Below, one piece after another: positions 6,021-11,158 of a stretch of 11,158 bases of DNA (position 1 is the first letter of the stretch; each line of letters opens with the position of its first letter). The notes below the pieces were generated by a model. It was not told the origin of the DNA. It was given only the letters and a program-made list of their open reading frames with translations, and did not search any database. This DNA is from JACRNA01 sp964366335 (GTDB lineage: Bacteria > Patescibacteriota > Microgenomatia > CAZETR01 > Amesbacteraceae). Both the position numbers and the translations under genes were made by a program. The DNA is taken from positions 1-11,158 of the forward strand of contig CAYITQ010000020.1 of the NCBI GenBank assembly GCA_964366335.1, read 5' to 3'.

Positions 6021-6290
6021 CAACAATTAATTAATGATCAAAAATTTATAAATGTTCAGGGGGCGCAGGCCGGACTGACCCGCTTGTTTGCCGACGCAGA
6101 CAGAACAGGCACTTTTTACACGGTCCTCAAAAATGATCAGCCTCTGGGGGTTTTGTTATCAAAAAGACGCTGGGAAAGCCTGACTGAGGATCTGGAGGCG
6201 ATGTCTTCATCAAACTATAAGAGGCGGATAGCTGAATCCAGAAAGTCACCCAGGGTTTCCGCTTCTGTAATTAGAAAGCTTTTAAAATAA
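6015..6290 (+). CDS. Phd/YefM-type antitoxin of a type II toxin-antitoxin pair
   Basis: The 91-residue protein begins MIQQLINDQKFINVQGAQAGLTRLF. The middle segment FYTVLKNDQPLGVLLSKRRWESLTEDLEAM follows the Phd/YefM pattern (‘…v.knGkPvavLls…yesL.e.le’). The N-terminal half of such proteins dimerises and binds DNA, while the basic C-terminal part (KRRIAESRKSPRVSASVIRKLLK) wraps the toxin. A TTG five codons upstream (6000) keeps the frame but lies inside the promoter, so it cannot be the start; the ATG at 6015 is correct. The toxin starts 2 nt after its stop. Confidence 0.82.
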   Translation: MIQQLINDQKFINVQGAQAGLTRLFADADRTGTFYTVLKNDQPLGVLLSKRRWESLTEDLEAMSSSNYKRRIAESRKSPRVSASVIRKLLK

Positions 6291-6292
6291 AT

Positions 6293-6550
6293 ATGTCCTG
6301 GATTTGGGGATTTACCAAGAAATCAGAAAAGCAATTTAAAAAACTTGATAATCAGATTAAAGATAGAGTAATAGATAAATTAGACTTCTGGTGTAAAAGT
6401 GGAGCTCCGGTAATCTTTGCCGAAAGTCTACATGATTTTGACTTGGGATCATATCGGTTTCGAGTTGGAGATTACCGGGTGACTTTTGACGTGGAGGACG
6501 AGACAATTGTGGTCTTGGCGGTAGGTCACAGAAAAGATATTTATAAATAG
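6293..6550 (+). CDS. RelE/ParE-family toxin
   Basis: The 85-residue basic protein MSWIWGFTKKSEKQFKKLDNQ… has the RelE-superfamily layout. Two N-terminal helices (KKSEKQFKKLD, IKDRVIDKLDFW) are followed by a beta sheet containing YRFRVGDYRVTFDVEDETIVVLAVGHRKDIYK. The conserved YRxRxGxYRvxf and vghRkdiY elements carry the arginines used for ribosome-dependent mRNA cleavage in RelE proteins. It is the downstream partner of the Phd-like antitoxin (2-nt gap). Whether it acts on mRNA or on another target such as gyrase (ParE) cannot be told from sequence. Confidence 0.88.
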   Translation: MSWIWGFTKKSEKQFKKLDNQIKDRVIDKLDFWCKSGAPVIFAESLHDFDLGSYRFRVGDYRVTFDVEDETIVVLAVGHRKDIYK

Positions 6551-6551
6551 A

Positions 6552-6561
6552 TTTTCGAAAA
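6552..6561. other. TTTTCGAAAA palindrome between converging genes
   Basis: A perfect 10-bp palindrome sits in the 13-bp gap between the converging relE-like and RNase J stop codons. It could act as a weak bidirectional stop signal, but it lacks a GC-rich stem and a loop. Confidence 0.25.
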
Positions 6562-6563
6562 AT

Positions 6564-8213
6564 TTAAACTTCCACCACCACTGGTAAAATCATGGGCCGG
6601 CGGGCAGTCTTTTGAAAGAAAAATCTTTCCAAAGTATCTACAGCCACACTTTTTACCACTCTATCGGAATCGATTTTACCTTGGCGTGTAGATATTGCTC
6701 TTTTAATTTCCATGGCGCCGTTATTTAAAAGATCCCCGGCATCTTTGGCAAAGACAAACCCCCGGCTAATCAAATCAATATTCATGATTTTACTCAAATC
6801 GTTTTGATCCACCTCAATGACAGCCACGACCATACCTTCTTTGGCCAGCATTTGCCGGTCGCGCAAAACCACATTGCCCACGTCCCCCACCCCAAGGCCA
6901 TCGACCATTATTTTCCGAATCGGTATTACCGGACCAACTTTGACATTGTCCGGATAAACTTCTATGGTTTGACTGTGTTTTGGTAACAATATTTTGTCTG
7001 GTGCATAGCCCATTGATTTTGCAAGCTTGGCATATTGATACATATGCTGATAAGTCCCTCCCATCGGTAATAAATATTTAGGTTTGACCAAATTCATCAT
7101 TAATAATAATTCCTGTTGGTGAGGATGCCCTGAAACATGCAGGCCGTCTACTAATCCTGAATGGACAACATCAGCGCCCTGTTCGGTCAGAAGGTCTATT
7201 AGATTTTCCACATCGGATTCAGAGCCCGGAATGGGAGTCGATGAAAATAGTACTTTATCTCCCGGTTTAATTTCCACATCACGGTGTTCACCCAAACCCA
7301 ATCTGCCAAGTGCCGATTCGACTTGGCCCATGGCCCCAGCCATCAGAACACAGACATTTTTGGCAGGTAACTTGCGGACTTCTTTTAGATCTACAAATAC
7401 GCCATTGGGAACTTTCATATATCCCAATTCCAAAGCCACTTTAATATTGCGCTCCATCGACCGGCCGGCAATAGCGACTCTCCTGCCGTGTTTGATAGCG
7501 GCCGTGATTACTTGGCTAAATCTGCTGATATTACTGCCAATGGTCGTCATGATAAACTTGCCTTCGCAGTTTGATATCTCCCGCTCAAACATATCGTTGA
7601 GGGTCTTTTCAGAAGGGGTATATCCCGGCTTGTCACTACCCAGACTATCAGATAACATCAGGAGTATCCCCTGATTTCCGGCCTCGGCAATTTTACCCAA
7701 TTCCGGTACTACTCCGTCTAGCGGGGTAAAGTCAATCTTAAAGTCACTGCCATGATAAACGGTCCCAACCGGTGTCTGAATAATCAGATTTGTGGAGTCG
7801 GGAATGGAGTGAGAAATCCGCACGGAAGTAATTTTGAATTTACCTAAAAAGAGTGGTGTTCCCGGATTAAAAACATTTATGGTCTTTGGCATACTTTTGT
7901 ATTCGGCCAGCTTGGCCATGATTAAGTGAGCCGGGAATTTACTGGCGTATACCGGGACATTGGGAATTTGAGGAAGAATATAGGGAAGTGCGCCAATATG
8001 ATCTTCGTGACCATGAGTCAGTATCAGGCCTTTGATTTTGTGAATTTTGTCTTTTAGGTAACTAAAATCGGGAATTAGGATATCTATTCCCAACATTTCC
8101 TCGGTTGGAAAACCAATACCACAATCAACCAGTAGGATCTCATCCTCCAGTTCATAGACAAACATGTTGGAATTGACATTTCCAAAACCTCCCAGTGATA
8201 TTATTTTTAACAT
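6564..8213 (-). CDS. rnj: Ribonuclease J-family beta-CASP metallo-beta-lactamase nuclease
   Basis: The 549-residue protein has the normal RNase J length. RNase J is an RNA exo- and endonuclease for mRNA decay and rRNA maturation. The zinc-binding motif HGHEDH lies at 67-72, HSIPDS at 135-140, and the metal-bridging Asp in HGSDFK at 157. GYTPSEK, HVSGH (359-363) and the C-terminal GVGDVGNVVLRDR … LISRGFVFAKD segment are RNase J specific. Several otherwise strong motifs are altered: PxHGE reads LPMGGTYQ (383-389) so the last metal-ligand His is Gly385; GSQGE reads GAMGQ (293-297); ASNIH reads GSNIS. The start overlaps the UDG stop by 7 nt, so it is translationally coupled. Assignment to the family is certain; full activity is less so. 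Confidence 0.93.
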   Translation of the reverse strand: MLKIISLGGFGNVNSNMFVYELEDEILLVDCGIGFPTEEMLGIDILIPDFSYLKDKIHKIKGLILTHGHEDHIGALPYILPQIPNVPVYASKFPAHLIMAKLAEYKSMPKTINVFNPGTPLFLGKFKITSVRISHSIPDSTNLIIQTPVGTVYHGSDFKIDFTPLDGVVPELGKIAEAGNQGILLMLSDSLGSDKPGYTPSEKTLNDMFEREISNCEGKFIMTTIGSNISRFSQVITAAIKHGRRVAIAGRSMERNIKVALELGYMKVPNGVFVDLKEVRKLPAKNVCVLMAGAMGQVESALGRLGLGEHRDVEIKPGDKVLFSSTPIPGSESDVENLIDLLTEQGADVVHSGLVDGLHVSGHPHQQELLLMMNLVKPKYLLPMGGTYQHMYQYAKLAKSMGYAPDKILLPKHSQTIEVYPDNVKVGPVIPIRKIMVDGLGVGDVGNVVLRDRQMLAKEGMVVAVIEVDQNDLSKIMNIDLISRGFVFAKDAGDLLNNGAMEIKRAISTRQGKIDSDRVVKSVAVDTLERFFFQKTARRPMILPVVVEV

Positions 8214-8803
8214 CGTCTTAATTTTAATGCATTAATAGCCATTGGTCTTAAATTTGAGAAATCTTTTTTAAATTCAATCATATTTGATGTTCCGCGGATG
8301 GCGTAGGCTGGGTGATACATGGTTACTAGAAAGTAAATTTTACCTTGATATTCAATTTCTTGGCCCTTCCCGTGTATTTGGGATATTTTAGCATCTGGTA
8401 GAAATTTTGCCATACTAAAACGTCCCAAAGTGACAATTGTTGCCGGTTCAATTATTTGAATTTGACGATTCAGCCAATCACTACATATCTCAATTTCTTC
8501 TGGGGATGGATCTCTATTTTCTGGCGGTCTGTATTTGACAATATTGGTTATAAAAACTTTGTCTATCTTAATATTGCTTTCGATAATTGTGTTTCGCAAT
8601 AGTTGTCCTGACCTGCCGACAAATGGCCTGCCTTGGGCATCTTCATCTGCTCCCGGTGCTTCGCCGATAAACACAATCTTAGCATCGGGATCTCCTTCAC
8701 CGGGGACTGCATTAAGGCAATTATTGGCAATCTCCAAACCCTTGAAATCTCTAATTTCTTGAGCAATTTCGTCTAGTTCTTGTTTCTTTTCTTCGATTGT
8801 CAT
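8207..8803 (-). CDS. Family 4-type uracil-DNA glycosylase lacking most Fe-S cysteines
   Basis: The 198-residue protein would remove uracil from DNA to begin base excision repair. Motif A is GEAPGADEDAQGRPFVGRSGQLL (48-69), with the uracil-binding loop NIVKYRPPENRDP (87-99) and motif B YHPAYAIR (163-170). Family 4 enzymes hold a [4Fe-4S] cluster with four cysteines: CxxC near the N-terminus, KCRPP, and one more about 16 residues later. Here the CxxC positions are Phe20 and Leu23 (DFKGLE), KCRPP is KYRPP (Tyr91), and only Cys107 remains. I chose the ATG at 8803, which overlaps the HepT stop as ATGA; an upstream ATG at 8863 would extend into hepT. It lies between a HEPN/MNT pair and RNase J in one overlapping operon. 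Confidence 0.88.
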   Translation of the reverse strand: MTIEEKKQELDEIAQEIRDFKGLEIANNCLNAVPGEGDPDAKIVFIGEAPGADEDAQGRPFVGRSGQLLRNTIIESNIKIDKVFITNIVKYRPPENRDPSPEEIEICSDWLNRQIQIIEPATIVTLGRFSMAKFLPDAKISQIHGKGQEIEYQGKIYFLVTMYHPAYAIRGTSNMIEFKKDFSNLRPMAINALKLRRC

Positions 8804-9135
8804 GCTAGGCACTTTTCTAAGTCCGATTTTAATTTCGGCAAATCTTTTTCTATTAATGCCCAAACAGTTTTGAGACTTACTTCAAAATACTCATGAACTA
8901 AAACATTTCTTAAACCCACTGGTCCAGAAGTGTCCAACTCTGGGTGAGACACCAGAAAATCCTTTGGTAAATTTCGTAAGGCTTCGCCGACAATCATCAA
9001 TTGCATGATGACCGCGTCGTGAGTCTTATTGTCTTGTATAAAGTCTTCTATTGTTGGTGTGTCGTCTATGTAGACTTCAATCTCTTTTATAGCATCAAGC
9101 GCATGATGGATATAAACTAAAGGATCTCTGGTCAT
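8800..9135 (-). CDS. hepT: HepT-like HEPN ribonuclease toxin (DUF86)
   Basis: The 111-residue helical protein begins MTRDPLVYIHHALDAIKEIEVYI. The MIVGEALRNLPKDF segment and the catalytic RNVLVHEYF (R76-x4-H81-x-Y83) are the HEPN Rx4HxY motif, which cleaves RNA in the HepT toxins. In the characterised Shewanella system the tyrosine of this motif is adenylylated by the MntA partner, which silences the toxin; Tyr83 is retained here. ATGA overlaps tie it to mntA upstream (9132-9135) and UDG downstream (8800-8803). The order antitoxin then toxin is usual for this family. Confidence 0.9.
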   Translation of the reverse strand: MTRDPLVYIHHALDAIKEIEVYIDDTPTIEDFIQDNKTHDAVIMQLMIVGEALRNLPKDFLVSHPELDTSGPVGLRNVLVHEYFEVSLKTVWALIEKDLPKLKSDLEKCLA

Positions 9136-9413
9136 ATTATCGAAACAGTATTTTGAAAAATGTAAGGTTTTAAATATTTACTAACCGAATCATAAGTAAC
9201 CACATCAACCCCTCGACCCAATATCTTTTCCAAATCATTCTTCAAATAAATAATGTCAAACAATGAAGTACCATCGGGGACGTCTACCAAGACGTCCACA
9301 TCACTTTGGTCGTTAAAATCCCCTCGGGCATAAGAGCCAAAAAGATCGGATTTAGTCACACCGTATTTAAGTAATACGGGTTTAATTTGAGATATTATCT
9401 GATCTGTAGCCAT
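9132..9413 (-). CDS. mntA: MntA-like minimal nucleotidyltransferase antitoxin
   Basis: The 93-residue protein has the nucleotidyltransferase signature GS-x10-DxD as GSYARGDFNDQSDVD (26-40), giving metal ligands D38 and D40. The third carboxylate is probably D70 in GRGVDVV. Such minimal nucleotidyltransferases (MNT) neutralise the adjacent HEPN toxin by adding AMP to its tyrosine; here all catalytic residues look intact. The ATG at 9413 lies 6 nt after a TATAAT, so the message is probably leaderless. It is the first gene of the operon mntA-hepT-UDG-RNase J. Confidence 0.9.
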   Translation of the reverse strand: MATDQIISQIKPVLLKYGVTKSDLFGSYARGDFNDQSDVDVLVDVPDGTSLFDIIYLKNDLEKILGRGVDVVTYDSVSKYLKPYIFQNTVSII

Positions 9414-9419
9414 GTGTTA

Positions 9420-9425
9420 ATTATA
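9420..9425 (-). promoter_or_regulatory. -10 element of the mntA-hepT-UDG-RNase J operon
   Basis: A perfect TATAAT on the minus strand ends 6 nt before the mntA ATG (spacer TAACAC). It lies in the 17-bp gap after the Lon-like stop; any -35 would be inside that gene, where the best candidate at 17-bp spacing (TTCCTG) is poor. Confidence 0.6.
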
Positions 9426-9430
9426 CTCCA

Positions 9431-10483
9431 TTAGTAGGTGGGCAGGAATTGTTTGAGATTGTCGAGAGTAATATAAAATGATTTGGCTTTGCCTTCGACA
9501 TAGAGCCTGGCAATTTTGCGGACGACTCCTTGGATTGTGCGCTCAAGAGTCCGGATACCACCGTCAAAGCCCAAGGGCCGGACCAACTTTGGCCAAACTG
9601 ATTCGTCAAATTTGATAGCCCCTTCAGGTAAAGCGGCCGACTTTAATTCCTTGGGCAGGACATAATCGCGGGCGATTGTCGTTTTTTCTTCATCAGTGTA
9701 ACTAGGCATCGTGATTGGTTCCAGCCGGTCCATAACAGCAGTACTGACATTGGTCGTATTATTGGCTGTGGCTATAAACATCACTTTTGATAAATCAAAC
9801 GGATAATCCAGATAGTGATCGGTAAAAGCAAAATTTTGACCGGGATCCAGTAGCTCGACTAAAACTCCCATAATATCGGATCTGGTAGATTCGGCCACCC
9901 GGTCAATTTCATCAAGCAATATCACACAGTTATTACTGCCAGCCAGCTTGAGAGCTTTGACAATCAAACCCGGCTCGGCATCGGGGTGAACCCGGGATTG
10001 ACCACGCAAATCCAAAGCCGAACCCATACCGCCGAAAGGAACGCGGACAAATTTGCGGCCGATAGACTCAGCAATAGATTTGGCAATGGTAGTTTTACCA
10101 GTACCTACCAGTCCCACCAAAAGCAAAATGGGGGCGCGGAAGTTGGCTTCCGGTTTTCTCTGATTGAGCATCATGACCGCCAGATATTCCAAGATTCTAT
10201 CTTTAAGTTCTCCCAAACCATAATGGTGTTTGTCCAATATTTGCCGGGCGTGCCCCAAATCCAAAATATCATCGGTAGCATTTTGCCAAGGCAAAGCCAA
10301 AATCCAATCGATATACCTGGCCATGTTTTCAAACTCCGCAGCATAATTGCCGTATTTGGCAGACCTGGTCAACCGCATCAGCATTTCATCCAGCTTGATC
10401 CGCAGGTCGTCGGGGATCCGGGCAACTTTGACTTTATCGGTCAACTTCACCACATCGTCATTAAGCTTTGCATTCTCATCCAT
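9431..10483 (-). CDS. Lon-type AAA+ ATPase without the protease domain
   Basis: The 350-residue protein aligns only with the middle of Lon. It begins with part of the N-terminal helical region (YIDWILALPW, 57-66; HHYGLGELKDRILEYLAV, 86-103). It then has Walker A GLVGTGKT (124-131), Lon-like FGGMGSALDLRGQSRVHPDAEPG (150-172), Walker B VILLDEID (187-194), sensor 1 at TAN (N241), arginine finger R253 and sensor 2 GIRTLER (309-315). It stops at LKQFLPTY, which is where Lon passes into its Ser-Lys peptidase. Neither the PxGPSAG serine region nor the substrate-binding LAN domain is present. ATPase residues are intact, so it is likely an unfoldase or remodelling ATPase, or works with a separate protease. 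The ATG at 10483 is 7 nt after a TATACT. Confidence 0.85.
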   Translation of the reverse strand: MDENAKLNDDVVKLTDKVKVARIPDDLRIKLDEMLMRLTRSAKYGNYAAEFENMARYIDWILALPWQNATDDILDLGHARQILDKHHYGLGELKDRILEYLAVMMLNQRKPEANFRAPILLLVGLVGTGKTTIAKSIAESIGRKFVRVPFGGMGSALDLRGQSRVHPDAEPGLIVKALKLAGSNNCVILLDEIDRVAESTRSDIMGVLVELLDPGQNFAFTDHYLDYPFDLSKVMFIATANNTTNVSTAVMDRLEPITMPSYTDEEKTTIARDYVLPKELKSAALPEGAIKFDESVWPKLVRPLGFDGGIRTLERTIQGVVRKIARLYVEGKAKSFYITLDNLKQFLPTY

Positions 10484-10490
10484 ACTCTTA

Positions 10491-10496
10491 AGTATA
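10491..10496 (-). promoter_or_regulatory. -10 element of the Lon-like ATPase gene
   Basis: TATACT on the minus strand ends 7 nt (TAAGAGT) before the ATG, the same geometry as the other leaderless-type promoters in the window. No convincing -35 is present. Confidence 0.45.
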
Positions 10497-10531
10497 TTAC
10501 AATTTCTTCCAAACTTCTTTAAACATAATCA

Positions 10532-10573
10532 ATTAAGACATTTTTTTAACGGTCGTGGAAAAAATGTCTTAAT
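10532..10573. repeat. Perfect 15-bp inverted repeat between divergent genes
   Basis: Arms ATTAAGACATTTTTT (10532-10546) and AAAAAATGTCTTAAT (10559-10573) are exact reverse complements around a 12-nt loop (TAACGGTCGTGG). It lies in the 110-bp divergent region, upstream of both predicted start points, so it should not be in either mRNA. It could be an operator for a dimeric regulator or a small palindromic element. The rest of 10484-10593 shows only promoter-like A/T-rich sequence. Confidence 0.8.
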
Positions 10574-10588
10574 ATAAAATGGTAACAT
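10573..10588 (+). promoter_or_regulatory. Weak promoter region of the thermonuclease gene
   Basis: Two -10-like hexamers are present: TATAAA (10573-10578), ending 15 nt before the ATG, and TAACAT (10583-10588), ending 5 nt before it. The first overlaps the edge of the inverted repeat, so a protein bound there could block this promoter. No -35 stands out. Confidence 0.3.
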
Positions 10589-10593
10589 AAAAT

Positions 10594-11158
10594 ATGAGGA
10601 AAATAGGTCTAGCTGTGCTGACAGCGACGGCAGTTGCGACAGCAACCATTGGTTATAAAAATTATGTCAATCCCTATGAGACAGTCAATAAAATAGCCGA
10701 TGGCGATACTTTTATCTTGGAAAATAATAAACAGGCAGTCCGACTATTTGGTATAGATGCCCCTGAATTGACCAATTGCTATGGACCAGAAAGTTATGCC
10801 AGACTGGATGAGCTTATAAAAAAGAGGCAAGTCCAACTCAAAGAACCGGTGGTTGATAAGTTTGGCCGGATCGTGGCCCTGGTCTATGTAGACGGAAAAC
10901 TGATTAATGAAATAATGATCAGGGAGGGCTATGCTTCCTACCGCAGTGAACCTGGAAGCGGTAAAGAGGCCATGAAATCAGCTCATGAAATAGCCAAATC
11001 ACAAAAAATTGGTATTTATTCCAAAACTTGCACCGATGAAGTCCCTCCGGATCCCAAATGTGCTATCAAGGGCAATCATGATCTGGACCGGAACGAGTAT
11101 TTGTATCTCACCCCTGAGTGTCCGTATTATTCGGCCGTGATCCTCAGAAGATTTGAAG
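10594..11158 (+). CDS. Membrane-anchored thermonuclease (SNase family), partial at right edge
   Basis: 188 codons are visible, open at the window end. Residues 1-20 (MRK then a hydrophobic Ala/Thr/Val run) form a signal anchor or uncleaved signal, so the enzyme acts outside the cytoplasm. The SNase fold covers about 30-146: ADGDTF (35-40, metal ligand D38), RLFGIDAPE (50-58, with R50, D55 and E58 matching Arg35, Asp40 and Glu43 of the S. aureus enzyme), and DKFGR (88-92, R92 matching Arg87). It also has YVDGKLINEIMIREGYAS and the C-terminal helix ending IGIYSKTC. All catalytic residues are present. From 156 (CAIKGN…LTPECPYY) a cysteine-containing C-terminal module begins and is cut by the window edge. 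The likely role is degradation of environmental DNA or RNA for nucleotide scavenging, a reasonable guess for an organism with limited synthesis. Confidence 0.92.
   Translation, partial: MRKIGLAVLTATAVATATIGYKNYVNPYETVNKIADGDTFILENNKQAVRLFGIDAPELTNCYGPESYARLDELIKKRQVQLKEPVVDKFGRIVALVYVDGKLINEIMIREGYASYRSEPGSGKEAMKSAHEIAKSQKIGIYSKTCTDEVPPDPKCAIKGNHDLDRNEYLYLTPECPYYSAVILRRFE

Noticed and set aside
7231..7674. 147-residue open frame on the plus strand
   Set aside because: It is antisense to the RNase J gene, whose conserved motifs prove the other strand; the translated sequence shows no recognisable domain.
8804..8863. Upstream ATG extending the UDG by 20 residues
   Set aside because: The extension lies in hepT; the ATGA overlap at 8800-8803 is the same coupling used by neighbouring genes and MTIEEKK is a normal start.
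863..9135. Alternative genetic code (UGA = glycine)
   Set aside because: Four genes end at TGA exactly in ATGA overlaps with the next gene, so UGA is a stop codon here.
9986..10522. 178-residue open frame on the plus strand
   Set aside because: It is antisense to the Lon-like AAA+ domain and runs into the divergent region; no domain, and the minus-strand gene is clear.
10532..10573. Inverted repeat read as a Rho-independent terminator
   Set aside because: Both flanking genes point away from it, and the stem is A/T-rich with the T-run inside the arm, not after a GC stem.
1..11158. tRNA, rRNA, CRISPR array, transposase or integrase
   Set aside because: I looked for cloverleaf-like and rRNA sequence, regularly spaced direct repeats and recombinase motifs and saw none.

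Overview
The window looks like a piece of a Candidate Phyla Radiation (Patescibacteria) chromosome, most likely from the Microgenomates side. The grounds are the gene content (a rpsT–pilN–pilO–FN3 pilus cluster, a compact MurJ, an RNase J with an altered active site, small toxin–antitoxin pairs, a membrane-anchored thermonuclease), the very tight packing, the near absence of Shine-Dalgarno sequences, and degenerate A/T-rich repeats inserted in coding sequence. Four TGA stops lie in ATGA overlaps between genes, so the standard bacterial code is in use and the UGA=Gly lineages (Gracilibacteria/Absconditabacteria) are excluded. The taxonomic placement is inference; no 16S or database search supports it here.

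Layout. (1) 1-2421, minus strand: ribosomal protein S20 (rpsT), then PilN-like and PilO-like type IV pilus assembly proteins, a 67-residue membrane protein, and a membrane-anchored FN3 protein running off the left edge. (2) 2442-5970, plus strand: murJ (lipid II flippase) and lepA (EF4), divergent from rpsT across only 20 bp. lepA carries one long in-frame palindromic insertion and two heptanucleotide-repeat tracts. (3) 6015-6550, plus strand: a Phd/YefM-RelE toxin-antitoxin pair under its own consensus promoter with a palindrome over the start codon. (4) 9413-6564, minus strand: a tightly overlapping operon of MntA (nucleotidyltransferase antitoxin), HepT (HEPN toxin), a family-4-type uracil-DNA glycosylase that has lost three of its four Fe-S cysteines, and an RNase J-family nuclease. 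(5) 10483-9431, minus strand: a Lon-type AAA+ ATPase with no protease domain. (6) 10594 to the right edge, plus strand: a membrane-anchored staphylococcal-nuclease-type thermonuclease, divergent from the Lon-like gene across a 110-bp region holding a perfect 15-bp inverted repeat.

How the parts fit. Two themes recur. First, five genes (pilN, murJ, phd-like, mntA, lon-like) have a TATAAT-type hexamer ending only 6-7 nt before the ATG, which predicts leaderless transcripts. One of these hexamers is built into the rpsT stop codon, and another is a near-symmetric -10 shared by two divergent genes. Second, several nucleic-acid enzymes keep their fold signatures but lack expected catalytic or cofactor residues: RNase J lacks the PxHGE histidine, UDG lacks most of the Fe-S ligands, and the Lon-like protein lacks its peptidase. 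The MntA-HepT-UDG-RNase J operon is the most unusual neighbourhood.

The longest gene-free stretch is 110 bp (10484-10593). I saw no tRNA, rRNA, CRISPR array, transposase or integrase in the window.
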